Shown here: piece by piece, positions 1-10,858 of the stretch
Position numbering within the stretch: the stretch's first letter is position 1
Layout of the letters: each line of letters opens with the position of its first letter
NCBI GenBank assembly: GCA_964035575.1
Contig: OZ037868.1
Span: forward strand, 620,001 to 684,000
Source: Rhynchopus sp. YZ270_cl-10
Lineage: Eukaryota > Euglenozoa > Diplonemea > Diplonemida > Diplonemidae
Reading direction: 5' to 3'
Length of the DNA stretch: 64,000 nt
The notes under the pieces: model-generated
Seen by the model: only the letters and a program-made list of their open reading frames with translations
The model's database searches: none
What the model was told of the DNA's origin: nothing
Translations under genes and position numbers: made by a program

Positions 1-2
1 CA

Positions 3-3000
3 CAGCTTCTGCTCGCCGGAGAGGAAGTGCAGGCCGTCCTCTCGCACCTTCACCTCGTTGTAGTTGTGTATGACAACACCGACGAAAAGGTTCAACACAA
101 AGAACGACCCGACCACAACGAAGGCAACGAAGAAGAGGCCTACGTACATATTGTTGTCTCTGATGGGTGCGTGCTCCTTCGAAACAGCGTCGATGGAGGA
201 GTACATAATCGACGACCACAGCTCGAGCGTGGAGACCTCAAAGAGCGTGAGCAGGGAGGAGAAGATGTTGTCGAAGTTCTGCGGGTTTTTGTTCCTCCAG
301 CGCCGCATCGTCATGGCGCCGTCCTCTCCTGGGTACCACCCGTAGCATGCTTCCCTATTAAGGATATGCACATCCGTGCAAAAATAAAGCTGCCCAGCCA
401 ACAACTGCACCCCAAGAATGCCAAACACCAAAAACACCAGAAACGAGATGACAGCGACATTCCCAATCCCCCCAATCGACTGCATCAATGTGATCACCAC
501 CATCCGCAGGCCTCTATTCCTCGAGATCACCCTCAAAGGACGCAACGCACGAAACGTTCGAAAAACCTTCAAAAAATCAAGCGAAGACGACGAAGACGCC
601 AAGGCAAGAGACAGCACAGAGAAGATCACAATCAACCCATCCATAATATTCCATGAGTCACGCAAATACGGCGGATCTGGGTCAGACTTTCCAAAGATAA
701 GCCCAAAGGCAACGAGCTTTGTCATCATCTCCAAGACGAATATAGAGGTAAACACGATGTTGCAAACATCCAGCGCAGTGAGGAAGTTTGAGGAGTACTT
801 CGAAAGGTCGTTCTCAAGCGCCATCATGACGGAGGAGACTATGATGCAGACGAGAATGAAGTTTTCAAAGTTGGGTGTCTTTGCGATTTTGCAGCAGAGG
901 AGACGGATGCGGTTTCGTGGACCAAACAGGCACAGCGAATTCCCACCATTCGTCTTCAGATCTGGTGGTTTGTTTGCTGATACGAATGAAAGCAGCCCTT
1001 TGCCCACCACCTCCTCACCTACCCGCAGGTTTGCGATTACCAACTGTTTGTCAAGGTCTTCTAGGATGGACTCGAGGGGGCGTTCCATCCATTCTTGTAC
1101 GCGGACTTCGAGGAGCAGACCTACCTCCCACATATTGGAGAGGTGCCGCTCGACGTAGGCCTCGCTTCGGAGAAAGGCTTCGGAGCGGCGCTTCAGGTCG
1201 CAGCGCATGTCTTGTATGGTGCAGCGGAGGCGGGCACTGCGCATTTTGCGTAGCTGGATGCGCTCGCAGACGTCTTTGTGTGAGGAGGAGGCAGAGGTGT
1301 CGCAGAGGGCAAGCTGCATAGGAAGGACGACGCGTTCGTCGCAGTCGGGGCACACATAGCTCTCCCCTTGCTGCACAGAGTTCAGGAGTTTGTTGAAATG
1401 CTGGTTGCGGATAAGCTCCTGCTCCTCCTCACCCAGCTCCGCAAAGTGTTCATCCTGAAGGGACTTAGTAAAGTCGACTTTGGTGCGGCGTGAGGACGCA
1501 CCGTCGTGGGGTGCGCTGCTTGCAACGATGTGGGTCGCTTCCTTCATGTCCCTCAAGGATCCCTGTTTGATCAATGTGCGCCGCAGGTCGAATGCAGAGA
1601 TGACGTGGCTTGGGGGGAGGAAGTTTGTGTGCTCCGGGTCGTGGGGTTTGAAAGGCGAGGACAAGCCTGTGGAGACCCCCATGCCCGCTGCGGCAGCAGT
1701 GTTCTGTTGTTGCACGACGTTGAAGAGGAGGGAGGCGCGGCGCACAACGGGGTCAGACATGAGGGACTGTCGGGCACGTTCGTCGGCAAGGATCGCTTCC
1801 GGAGGGGTGATCTCGTTGACACCTTCGTCGTCGTCTTCATTATCGGAGGTTGACATGCTTGTGTCAAATGATTGGATGAGAATCGCGAGGAAGAGGTTCA
1901 ATATAAGAAAGTCCCCACACACCACTAGGGTCAGGAAGTAGATAGAGGAGCCCTTCCCGACAGACCGCATGGCGTCCCACATGATGTTCACCCAGTCGTC
2001 GCGGGTCAGGATCTGGAAGACGGAGAGCAACGACCAGTACATCGAGTTGAACGTTGCGCGTGGCTTGGGGTTGAGGAGGTTGAGGTCCTTGCCGAAGAAC
2101 TGCTTCCCGACAAGCGCTGCCATGAAGAGGTAGAGGAGGATGATCAGGTTCAGGTACCCTGTGTCGCGGATGGCGTGCATGCAGACACCAATCAGTTTGC
2201 GCAGCTCGGGGAAGTTTTTCAACAGTTTGAACACACGAAGCAGACGCAGGGCACGGAACACCGACACCGTCGACGACCCTGAGAACGCAAACTCAATCAG
2301 CGACATCGTCACAACAGTGCCGTCCAGCACGTTGAACGGGTCCTGGATGTACCCCCGCAGCCCAGACGCCATGTTCTTCAGAACCATCTCCACAGAAAAT
2401 ATCATCGTCAGAATGACATTCGCGTTGTCAAACACCCCAGTCAGAGAGGCCGGCTGTTGGTGATGCTCTGACGCCAGAAACGCGGTGTTGACAACAATGC
2501 AGATGATGATGAAGGGCTGGAAGTACTTCCACGACACCAGCCGGTAGCAGAACCAGCGCAGCTCGAACCACTTCTTCGCGACGAAGCTGCGCTTGCTTTG
2601 CGCCTTTTCGTCGGGCGCGATTTGGGGCGGCTCCTTTTTGGGCACTGTGTTTGCGTGGAGAGCATGGAGCTCATTAAGGGGAAGGTGGGCAGGCTCGAGG
2701 TGGTGCTCTTCGGTGCTGTTGTTGTAGCTTGCGTCCTCGCCTTTTTCAGAGCCGCAGTTCCCGGTGCGTGCGCTGGCAGCGTGGCTGTCCTCTGCATCAC
2801 TTTCGTCCAGCTTCTGCAACATGAGCCACGTACGCTCCGCACCATCCTCCGTGTGGATCAGGGCAGGCCCCAGGGCGCTGGTACCCACAACGTAGCCCGT
2901 CTGCCATGGGTCCTCGGGGTGGTCACGCACCACAACCTGGTCACCTTCGCACAGCTGTTCGCACTCAAGCGTCTCTGCCGCAAGCAACAACGCACGGTGT

Positions 3001-4334
3001 ATACGCTCCAACGCCTCGGCACGTTCCCGCTCGGTCTCCTCACGGATGTTGTTGAACTGCTCATTGATCACAGCAAGCGCAAGGTTGAGCACAAAGAAGG
3101 ACCCCAACACAACGAGCATCACAAAGTAGAAGCACCCGAGGTCGCCCCAGACGTCTTGCACGGTGTACATGATTTCGGTCCAGCCCTCCATAGTGATGCA
3201 TTGGAAGATGACGAGAAAGGCGTAGCCGATGTTGTCGAAGTTTGTGAAGCCGTAGTGTGGGTTCTCCCCGGTGTCGACGCAGGTCCAGCCTTCGTCGCAG
3301 GGACGGCCCCAGAAGTTGCCGATGAAGGTATAGCGCTTTGCCCCTCTCTTGCAGAAGCGGTCGTAGTCAACAGTTGCGTTGTCATGTGTCACCATGTAGT
3401 CAAGACACACACACAGCGAGGAGTCAACGAAGTCCGGGTTGCATGCCGCCCCATCCGGTGTCAAGCACTGCTGGCACCGATATGAAAAGCGCCCCGCCAA
3501 CAGCTGCACCCCAATAATCCCAAAAATAAAAAACAAAAACGCTGCCAGCGCCATCACATTCACCAGCTTCCGCACTGAGAAGAGCAGACCATTTACGATG
3601 TTCTTTAACCCCTGGATTTCATTGATGGAAGACAGTACACGGAGGACCCTCGCGAGTCGCACGGAAGATACATTTCCAAAGAATGGCGCGAAGGCAAGAA
3701 ACGAGAGCGCAACTATCGCAAAGTCCAACACATTCCAGTTGCTCCTGAGGTACGACCCTGGGTGCATGACGAAGCCCTGCGAGAAGATCTTCATGCACAT
3801 TTCGACTGCAAAGAGCGAGGTGAAGACGTACTCCATGTGTGCCAGGTACTTCGGCTGTTCCTCGCTGCTGAGGGTTGGGTCTTCGATTCCCAGAAAAAAG
3901 CAGTTTGCGAAAATCATCATGATCACCAAGGCTTCGAAACAACGGTGGTGTGTGATGCGGAACATCACGATGCGCGCAAAGTTGTCCTTCGGGAAGAGAA
4001 AGAGCGAGCTGTACTGGAGGGCAACCTTGTCGCGGATCACCTTCTCGTCGACACTCTTTTGCGCGTTGCCGCCAAACACAATGGGGGCACGCTTCTCCGC
4101 CTCATTGCGGCTCTGCTCGGCACGCCTCAGATCCCCTAAAGACTTTCGTATCCTGCCCACCGAACTTGAAACATTCGAAGCAGAATTGGCAAGCCTCGGC
4201 ACCGGCAACGTAAAATCAGTGTCCTCCTGCGACCGTGCTGACAACTCCAGCCTGTTCCCTACCCCAGGCTTCCGCTCCCCCGCTCCATCAGTGCTCGACC
4301 TATCATGCAACGGGGGTGGCGAAAACGGCTCCAT
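3..4334 (-). CDS. four-domain voltage-gated cation channel (Cav/Nav-like alpha subunit), 3' end beyond window
   Basis: One uninterrupted frame of 1444 codons runs from an ATG at 4334, with an in-frame stop just upstream, to the left edge, so the C-terminal part including domain IV is missing. Domains I, II and III each show S1-S6 and a pore loop. The S4 segments carry R/K every third residue: domain I near residue 232, domain II near 695, domain III near 1255-1275. Pore motifs are TMEGW (E383), TRDDW (D779) and TLELW (E1371), which give an acidic E/D/E filter for the three visible domains. That is closer to Ca2+ channels than to DEKA Na+ channels, but the domain II Asp makes it non-canonical. 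The II-III linker is long and contains a C-P-D-C pair (C995, C998). Family knowledge predicts a plasma- or flagellar-membrane channel opened by depolarisation. The absence of introns over 4.3 kb is notable. Confidence 0.93.
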   Translation of the reverse strand, partial: MEPFSPPPLHDRSSTDGAGERKPGVGNRLELSARSQEDTDFTLPVPRLANSASNVSSSVGRIRKSLGDLRRAEQSRNEAEKRAPIVFGGNAQKSVDEKVIRDKVALQYSSLFLFPKDNFARIVMFRITHHRCFEALVIMMIFANCFFLGIEDPTLSSEEQPKYLAHMEYVFTSLFAVEMCMKIFSQGFVMHPGSYLRSNWNVLDFAIVALSFLAFAPFFGNVSSVRLARVLRVLSSINEIQGLKNIVNGLLFSVRKLVNVMALAAFLFFIFGIIGVQLLAGRFSYRCQQCLTPDGAACNPDFVDSSLCVCLDYMVTHDNATVDYDRFCKRGAKRYTFIGNFWGRPCDEGWTCVDTGENPHYGFTNFDNIGYAFLVIFQCITMEGWTEIMYTVQDVWGDLGCFYFVMLVVLGSFFVLNLALAVINEQFNNIREETERERAEALERIHRALLLAAETLECEQLCEGDQVVVRDHPEDPWQTGYVVGTSALGPALIHTEDGAERTWLMLQKLDESDAEDSHAASARTGNCGSEKGEDASYNNSTEEHHLEPAHLPLNELHALHANTVPKKEPPQIAPDEKAQSKRSFVAKKWFELRWFCYRLVSWKYFQPFIIICIVVNTAFLASEHHQQPASLTGVFDNANVILTMIFSVEMVLKNMASGLRGYIQDPFNVLDGTVVTMSLIEFAFSGSSTVSVFRALRLLRVFKLLKNFPELRKLIGVCMHAIRDTGYLNLIILLYLFMAALVGKQFFGKDLNLLNPKPRATFNSMYWSLLSVFQILTRDDWVNIMWDAMRSVGKGSSIYFLTLVVCGDFLILNLFLAILIQSFDTSMSTSDNEDDDEGVNEITPPEAILADERARQSLMSDPVVRRASLLFNVVQQQNTAAAAGMGVSTGLSSPFKPHDPEHTNFLPPSHVISAFDLRRTLIKQGSLRDMKEATHIVASSAPHDGASSRRTKVDFTKSLQDEHFAELGEEEQELIRNQHFNKLLNSVQQGESYVCPDCDERVVLPMQLALCDTSASSSHKDVCERIQLRKMRSARLRCTIQDMRCDLKRRSEAFLRSEAYVERHLSNMWEVGLLLEVRVQEWMERPLESILEDLDKQLVIANLRVGEEVVGKGLLSFVSANKPPDLKTNGGNSLCLFGPRNRIRLLCCKIAKTPNFENFILVCIIVSSVMMALENDLSKYSSNFLTALDVCNIVFTSIFVLEMMTKLVAFGLIFGKSDPDPPYLRDSWNIMDGLIVIFSVLSLALASSSSSLDFLKVFRTFRALRPLRVISRNRGLRMVVITLMQSIGGIGNVAVISFLVFLVFGILGVQLLAGQLYFCTDVHILNREACYGWYPGEDGAMTMRRWRNKNPQNFDNIFSSLLTLFEVSTLELWSSIMYSSIDAVSKEHAPIRDNNMYVGLFFVAFVVVGSFFVLNLFVGVVIHNYNEVKVREDGLHFLSGEQKL

Positions 4335-4466
4335 CACAACCCCCCGCCAAGCCGTTACGCGTCAAACGTCATAGAAACGATCAAAAAAAAAGAGGTTGAA
4401 AAAAAAAGAGGGGAAGTGGCGGGGATGGGAATATAATTGAGAAAAGTGTGGCTGTGTGGGTGGTGT

Positions 4467-4760
4467 CTACTCCGCAACAGCATCGACAAATGTGCGATGC
4501 GACCCGAATATGCTCGCCACTTTCGATTCTATCATCGACGAGTGCGAAGCAGACAGAGGTAGTCCAGGAGGACGTTTTTTGTCGGTAGGTAACCGCCCAC
4601 AGCAGCAGGAATGTCTCTGTTTTGTCCCCGGACGTCCACGTGTTGGTGGTAGCGCACTTTTGCTACGCACGAAGACAGCAGAGAGCAACGCAGGTGAAGA
4701 CGACGAGGAAGGCGCCAGCAGCAACCATCCGGACGGAGACACAAAAGACGGTGGGGGAAA
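4467..4760 (-). other. GC-rich segment, possible small-gene exon or decayed coding sequence
   Basis: This stretch is clearly richer in G and C than its flanks. On the minus strand each of the three frames has a short protein-like piece: a hydrophobic MVAAGAFLVV start, then a middle piece with DIPAAVGGYL, then an end with KVASIFGSHR. No single frame covers them all and I found no splice pair that joins them convincingly. It lies head-on upstream of the channel start. It may be a small spliced gene or a relic; nothing identifies a function. Confidence 0.25.
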
Positions 4761-4950
4761 AAAAATGGGGGGGTACGTTTTTGCTTGTTGAAAAAGGGCA
4801 AAAAAAAAATTGGAGGTGCATGGGTAGTGGGGAGGTTGAGAACTGCAAAAGAAAAATGTGTAAATGGCCAAAAAAACATGAAAAAAGCATGAAAACCCCT
4901 GTCTTCGTCTTTTGGTTAATTGTATGCTACACCACGTCATAACGCACATA

Positions 4951-6074
4951 TCAGTCAGGAAGGTTTTGGTGCAAGAAAAGAAAAAGTGGAGTCTACCAAA
5001 AAAAATTGAAGGCGCTTCACAAACGCTTCACCGTTCATCGTCGGACGCAGGCACTGGGAGAAAAAAAAAAACTTGGCAATAAGTTTGGCAGATTTACCAA
5101 ACAGGAGAAGCAAAATTCTACTCAACCAAAAAAGCGCTTTTCAAAGAAACCATAAGCGTTAAACCGCCTCTCCTCCTCCCCCTCTCCTTTCATCCCACCC
5201 CACTCCATAGAGGGTTCCTTCGAAGGAAATGGCTACACTATGGGAGGGGGGGAAGGTTTGCAGAAGGCTTTCCTGTACTCAGACGAGCCTGCGACCCTGA
5301 GTAGATATTCGTGTATTGCCCCTTACGCTTGCGCCTGCGGGAGACTAGGTGGGTCGAGACTGGTGTGGTAATTGGATGTCTTAGGGCCTGCTTGAGCTCA
5401 CGCAAAGCAGCGTTGCAGGACAGAGGCTGCGATGATGCAAGCGACTTCTTGTCGCCCAGATCAGAAGGTGTTGGGGCCTGTAGGGGGGGAGGTGTTGGTT
5501 CGGTTATATACGGTGGGATCTAAGCTACGGGGGACGACCCCCGCTTTTTCGGGGGTGGGACACCTGTTTATCACCATTAAATAATCACACAGAGTTCACA
5601 AAGTTTACAAAGTTCAAGATGGTAACAAATGCCAAAGAAGAAGTACAAGCAGCCCCAAAGGTACCAACAAGTGCAAGTGTGACGGGGATGAGGAGGGGGT
5701 TGACACGCAGGAGTCAGACGTCGTGGAAAACTCGTTCGCGGGTCTATACTGTAGTGGCGGCTTTTGGGTATTTAGAAGAAGGGCTTCAGACAGGTGCAGC
5801 GCTGTGCAGCATCCCGCTTACAGGTGTGTCGCACACAAACCCGAAATGGTCTGCGCACGCGAAACGGGAGAGTACGATTATCTCTGAAATTGACAAACCC
5901 CGAAACGGGGGACATTTTTGACATCCGTCACTGTGGACAGACCCAAGAGAAAATTCAAACAATAGGTCAAACTCAACATAACACCTGAGAGGGCCACCCA
6001 CAACTCCTATTGCCACAACCTTGCAGGACACTGGTGCACCGTGGAGACAACTGACAAACCAAGCTTTGTGCTTG
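4951..6074. other. intergenic AT/GC mosaic with no supported gene
   Basis: The stretch holds a degenerate C-type hairpin near 5010-5056, a perfect G/C hairpin at 5537-5556 (stem ACCCCCG/CGGGGGT, loop CTTTTT-like) and an A-like hairpin near 5277-5303 (ACTCAG/CTGAGT). A plus-strand frame at 5619-5921 is open for 100 codons but has no recognisable motif, and I do not call it. Confidence 0.6.
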
Positions 6075-7874
6075 TTACAGTACATACAAACTCTTCCGAA
6101 GGGACAGTTGGGCAAAGGTGTCGCCTAAATAAGAGACTTTCTTTTGGAACAGGACAATATCCTGAAGGTTAAGAGATTGGACATCGCCTATTTTCTGGTG
6201 TTTGAAGGTTCTGAGGAGAAAGCTTGCAACGTGACCCGCGTTCATCCGCACCCCTCGGTATTCAAGAAACATCGGAGAAAAAAACCCCTTCCTTACCCTT
6301 ATTACCCTCCGTTATTTATATTTCTGTTGAGCTTAGTATGCAAACAGAATGTTTGAGGGGAAAAGCTTCCCCTGTTTTTGAAACTTTGAAACAATCACGA
6401 CGCATTGTGCAAGATTAAAAGGACATACATTCAACAACTCATCGAACGATTCTAAGGCTTGATTGACGCGTGGCTGTTCAGTCGCGTGGCCTACTTGGAA
6501 CCAGGCGTCGTCTGCGTCCCCTAGACCCCCAACAACAGAAGCTGCCGGGGGGGCTGGGGAGATGCTTTTGTGAGCGCTGAGGCTTTGCCTCCGGCTGCTT
6601 GCATCACGATCGGTGCTCTTCTCCGTGAGCTCGGTCATGAAGAAGGTCGGGTCGTAGTCCTCCTCTTCCTCCTCGGGTTTGTGCACTACGTCTTCCGCCC
6701 GCTCCTCTTCACCTTCATTCTCCTTTTCAAGACTCTTCCTGCAGTTCCGCGGCTTCCGCAACGGCTGTCTCTTGAACTGCCCCACCTTCACCATATTCTT
6801 CGCATTTGCACCGTAAAAATCACTTAACCCCTTCTTCGGTGGCAGCGGACCCTCCAAAAACGCTACAATATTCGCAGTGCTCAATTCGTGTACAAGAATC
6901 TCAACGTCTCCTCGCCGGTGTTGTATGGGGTTCCCCCAGAGGACCGCGCGACGCAGATGCACAATCTTCGAGAGAGCGAACAAATCCTCAAAAAAGTTGA
7001 ACCGATTATTCGCCAGACCGATCACCTGAAGGGACAGAAACGCAGGCACGGCAGCACCACCCCCCTCTTCACCCTCCTGGGGTAGCTCCGTTTCTAGTAC
7101 CGGAACATTCGTCAATCTATTTCCATTTAAATTCACTTCTTGCAAACCAGGCACGCAAGACAACGAACGGAATATTCCATCCCCCTCCAAATTATTATTT
7201 TCCAACGCAAGCTGGACCAACTGGGAGAACTGTTTCATCACTTCCCCAGATGGCAAGCACGTCAGACGGTTTCCAGTCATATCCAACCGATGCAACGAAG
7301 GGAGCACGGCCAACGACTCCAACACCGACGCATCAGCGAAGTTATTGAATGAAAGGTTGAGGGTGCTGAGATGCGGGAACCCCTCCGATAGGTCGACCTG
7401 CCGGAGCTGATTGCAGTGGAGATGCACTTCTTCGAGGCGTTTTAATGGCAGCAAATCTTGCAACGCAATCTGATTCTCCCCGGCATCAAAAAACTCCAGA
7501 TTCGAAAAGAACGCGAGGTCTTCGGACACTACACCACCGAACCGATGGCTGTGCAACACCACCTCCACAGCCTCTTCAGGGTCCTCCACTTTGCATGCTT
7601 CAAGCAACGCAAACCCGTCCAACGGCACACGCTTCCCCTCAGCACCACGTCCCCTCAACTTTATCATCCTCTGCACTCTCTGAATCTGCGCGGCATGCTG
7701 CTTCGTCTGCGGTGGAGGGAGACGGAAATACGACCCAAACGAACGCTCAATCGGCGACCGTTTGCTCAACACACGAAACCCCTTTGGATGAACCCTCAAG
7801 GCCTCTGGTAACGTACGCTGCGGAAGAACCCTGGTAGCAGTATGTTCTGCGTCGCTATATCGATAGATTGTCAT
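6075..7874 (-). CDS. XRRA1: XRRA1-like leucine-rich-repeat protein, two exons
   Basis: Exon 1 (7874-6429) encodes 482 residues. About residues 110-340 are leucine-rich repeats of the LxxLxLxxN type, ending in a NPIQHRRGD segment. The order of repeats, the opening 'PLDGFALLEAC' stretch and the NP..HxRG cap match vertebrate XRRA1 (X-ray radiation resistance associated 1) as I know it. A low-complexity acidic region (EEEEEDYDPTFF) follows. The open frame runs on for about 30 implausible codons, but a canonical donor (GTATGT) sits after ...DELLN. Splicing in phase 0 to an acceptor at 6195-6196 gives a 39-codon last exon (6194-6075). The 234-nt intron is close in size to the 229-nt intron of the gene at 28-32 kb. 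The molecular role of XRRA1 is poorly known. Confidence 0.8.
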
Positions 7875-8189
7875 TTTTTAAGAAAAAAGAGAATATTCTC
7901 GGGGGAGCTGTGGAGATTTTGTGGAGGGCAAATGGGTGGGGAGAGGGAGAGGGGAGAGTGAATATCGGAGGGGAATTTCCATGAGATATTTTGAATGACA
8001 CTTTTTTTTTTGTTGTTGTCTGGACAATACGTACAATCACCCCGACAGGTTCTGCAATGGCCAAGTTTGGTTTTGGGGAGCGTTCTTTGTTGTTGTATCG
8101 ACAATCACTTTAATGGTAAAGATCTGTCCTCAATATTCGGCCTTTTGTACTACGGAAGGTCGTCTTTTGTTTTGTTTTGTTTTTTTTTT

Positions 8190-8238
8190 GAAAACTTGGT
8201 TGTATTAGTGTAGACACCCGAGGATGAACTCCACTATA
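8190..8238 (+). repeat. mini-hairpin type F, copy 1
   Basis: Type F is about 50 nt: a T-tract, then GAAAACTTGGTTG, TAGTG, the core ACACCCGAGG, and CCACTA pairing back to TAGTG, followed by another T-tract. This copy matches the one at 60720 almost exactly. Confidence 0.75.
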
Positions 8239-8452
8239 TTTTTTTTTGTTATTTGTTCTCTGACGAAGGCGGAACATTTCATTGCCTTTTTGATAAATTG
8301 ATGGTCAAGACGGTCTGTACGGTGCGCTAACTACCATCACCCAACGGATTATCAAAAAAAAAAGTGAAATCATTGATGCAGACACCTCCCGCTGACCCAC
8401 GCACGATGCCAGCTGGAGGAAATCACAAAAAAAAAGAGAGAGAAAAGTTTAT

Positions 8453-8485
8453 AAGATGAACCTAAGCCTCGTGCTTAGCCATCCT
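8453..8485 (+). repeat. mini-hairpin type A, copy 1
   Basis: Type A is about 34 nt. An outer stem AAGATGA/TCACCTT and an inner stem CTAAGC/GCTTAG enclose a loop with CCTC. Copies are flanked by A-rich or AG-rich tracts. This copy has CTAAGCCTCGTGCTTAG and an outer 3' arm CCATCCT. Confidence 0.8.
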
Positions 8486-8525
8486 GAAAAAAGGGGGAGA
8501 CAATTAACGCAGGACACGAAGTTGA

Positions 8526-8557
8526 CAGTGCAAAACGCCTCTGGGACGCAGGCACTG
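8526..8557 (+). repeat. mini-hairpin type C, copy 1
   Basis: Type C has outer stem CAGTGC/GCACTG, an internal loop, and an inner stem ACGCC/GACGC around CTCTGG. This copy is followed by the small palindrome GGTTATCGAACC, which recurs at 62828. Confidence 0.75.
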
Positions 8558-9075
8558 ACACTCCGCAGGTTATCGAACCCCACAACAGAAAACTACGGAT
8601 GCTTCATGACACTTCACATCTGGCTGTTAGCCTGCTCTCTCTCCCCCCATTCCACGTATGCTTTCCCCTCCTCCTCCCCCCACATTCTTTAGCCACCACT
8701 TGAAATCGCTCAATGTCACCCCAACCCAAAGCCTGCAGAAAAAAAACAACGACAATTAGGAACTCCAGTCTCAACCAAAGACTATTTCCTCTTGAAGAGT
8801 CATCAAAAAAAGAGAGAAAAAAAAGCAGTTTTTTTTTGAGATTTTCTATTTCCTTTGCACAAGGGAGACTATACCACCCCCTAAACCTATTAGAGAAATC
8901 GCCCCCTCCCCACTACCCAAAAAAATGTGCTGAATAACACATCTAGAACTATTAAAAAAAAAATCAATCACTGTAAGAGAACGTAAAGATGCCTCTTTCG
9001 GTTATCTGCAAAAAAAAGCTTTATTCTAGAGATTTTTTTTCAGTGAATTTTTTCCCCCCAAAAAAAAAAAAATAT

Positions 9076-10404
9076 TTAGACAAACATTGTTGAGACCGAG
9101 ACTTGGGAGACGACGGAGTTATATTTGCAGACAATCTTGGAGAAGTCTCGCCCAATTGCGAGAGCGTCGACTTCTGTCAGCCGTTTGGGGTCGGCATAGC
9201 TTTGGAGGAGTAGGGACGATGGGATGATAAAGCCTGTTTTGAGCCATGGGGCTGCCACATCCCTGTCGAGGATGCCGTCTTCGGGGTATGGGTAAGAGAT
9301 GCGGGCGTAGTACTGTGTTGCACCTACATGGCTGGACTCCTTCCCCCCCGCCATGCCAATCTGCTGCATACGTTTTGAGTTGAGTAAGTACATATCATCC
9401 TCTCGCCGTTGTGCGCCTTTCTTCTTCTCCTTTTTCTTGGTTTCGATCTTCCGTTTCTTGGTCGGAGGCTCCCCGCCTTCCTCCTCTTCGTCCTCCTCAT
9501 CTTCTTCGTCTTCCTCGTCTTCTTCGTCCTCGTCGTCGTTGGCAGGAGGCGTTTCTGGGGGTGCTTCGCATTTCATAGCTTTGCTGGGGCGAATGTCCGT
9601 CATCTTCAGCTTGACACGGAAATGGCTGTGCAGCAACGCCAACACCCCCTTCAGAACCTCCTCCTCCTCCTCCAGTGTCTTCGCCTCTACGGCAAACCCT
9701 TCTTCATCTAATTTGAAAGGCCGCGCGGAGATTCCAGTAATAAGAACCGGCTTGAGAGAAGGCAAAAGAAAACATTTTTTCCCCCCGGTCGTTAAATCCA
9801 CGAATTTCCCTGCCTCAAAATTCTTTTTTTTCGCGGCACCCGATAAAAGCGATTTTGACGTCGGCGCAGCCACACCCTTCACAGAGAAGGTATCCAAAAC
9901 GACGGATGGGACAGAACCAAACCCCCACTCCCGCACCCGCAAGACCGGAATCGTCTCTGCTGGAGAGGCCTGGATTGCGTTGCGGAAGACACTGTATAAG
10001 TAGTAGGCCTGCTCCCCTTGAGGACAACCCCGCCGCCAGGAGGGGATATTGTTCATGATGCCGTGGTCACCCACCATTGCCTCCCGGGTGATGTGCGCAG
10101 GACAGTCGCCCAACATAAAGCGTTCGTGCAGCTGAAGCTCCTCATTGTACAATATTTCAGCCAACACCTCAAGCCCCCCCATGACATGAATCGCCCCCTT
10201 ATACGTCACCGGTGTACAGTTCTTCTCCGCCAGCTGCTTCGCCGCAGCCGCAGGAAGCGCGCTTCTGTCCTCCAGATCAAACGGTATAAGACACGATATA
10301 TTCGTGTTAAACTGCCATTTAACAACAACCCTCAAATTCTCCACATTTTTCTTCTTCTTCGGCGCTGCTTGACGACCATACCTCCTCCGACCAAACCAAG
10401 GCAT
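9076..10404 (-). CDS. hypothetical nuclear protein with acidic tract and basic signals
   Basis: A single 442-codon exon. The N-terminus is strongly basic (RRRYGR, then APKKKK). The middle has mixed alpha/beta-looking sequence with no motif I recognise. Around residues 290-320 there is a run of D/E repeats (DEEDEEDEE) followed directly by PPTKKRKIE, a classical nuclear localisation pattern, and KKKEKKKG. The last third (ISYPYPEDG onward) looks folded. The arrangement suggests a nuclear, perhaps nucleolar or chromatin, protein; I cannot assign a family. The DED tract is encoded by TCC/CTC triplets that could slip. Confidence 0.8.
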   Translation of the reverse strand: MPWFGRRRYGRQAAPKKKKNVENLRVVVKWQFNTNISCLIPFDLEDRSALPAAAAKQLAEKNCTPVTYKGAIHVMGGLEVLAEILYNEELQLHERFMLGDCPAHITREAMVGDHGIMNNIPSWRRGCPQGEQAYYLYSVFRNAIQASPAETIPVLRVREWGFGSVPSVVLDTFSVKGVAAPTSKSLLSGAAKKKNFEAGKFVDLTTGGKKCFLLPSLKPVLITGISARPFKLDEEGFAVEAKTLEEEEEVLKGVLALLHSHFRVKLKMTDIRPSKAMKCEAPPETPPANDDEDEEDEEDEEDEEDEEEEGGEPPTKKRKIETKKKEKKKGAQRREDDMYLLNSKRMQQIGMAGGKESSHVGATQYYARISYPYPEDGILDRDVAAPWLKTGFIIPSSLLLQSYADPKRLTEVDALAIGRDFSKIVCKYNSVVSQVSVSTMFV

Positions 10405-10689
10405 CTAAACGGTTTGGAGGGGTGTGGGGAAGGGGGAGGGAGGGGAGGGGGGGGAGGGGAGGGGGGCTTCTGCAATGAGTGTGTGGGGTAGGTTTGGGTT
10501 TGGTCTTCACAGTGAGGATGTCTAAAAATGGATTTGAGTGGAACTCTAATACTATACCACGACACTATAAAATAGCACCCTGTTGGCGTCAACTATCCGC
10601 TCGTGAGGTATACCTTTGGTACAGTGTTGGATCCCAACCGTGCAGTCCTACATCCATTTCGTGGTTTACATCTGATATGCCCAACAGTG
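10405..10689. other. intergenic region with G-rich tract
   Basis: Upstream of the nuclear-protein gene lies a plus-strand G-run block (about 10420-10468), followed by unremarkable sequence up to the tRNA duplication. Confidence 0.6.
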
Positions 10690-10858
10690 GCAAAAGTGGC
10701 AAAGGCAAAAAGTGCATTTTAAGCAGGAAAAACAAGAAAGTGCTTCAAACTGCTCAAAACACCGTTTTTCGGCCTTCTTTGGACAGATCGCTCCCAGAAG
10801 GGTGCAAAGGTGTTGGGTCTTGGCACAAAAACGGACCACTTTTGGGTCAAACGAAAAG

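Larger units (their letters stand above)
7875..9075. other. intergenic region dense in mini-hairpins
   Basis: There is no gene signal. The region carries one hairpin of type F (8190-8238), a G-like motif (8375-8435), one A (8453-8485), one C (8526-8557) and a B-like motif (8984-9011), separated by A- or T-tracts. Confidence 0.7.

Noticed and set aside
418-4374. Long plus-strand frames over the channel region
   Set aside because: They are antisense shadows of the minus-strand channel frame, which alone shows S4 and pore motifs in order.
5619-5921. 100-codon plus-strand frame
   Set aside because: No motif, no homologous copy, no supporting composition or splice context.
8558-8583. GGTTATCGAACC as a tRNA B-box
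   Set aside because: It is a small palindrome with a two-base insertion relative to the B-box, and no A-box or cloverleaf surrounds it.
9353-10003. 216-codon Ser-rich plus-strand frame
   Set aside because: It is the antisense of the D/E-repeat region of the nuclear-protein gene.
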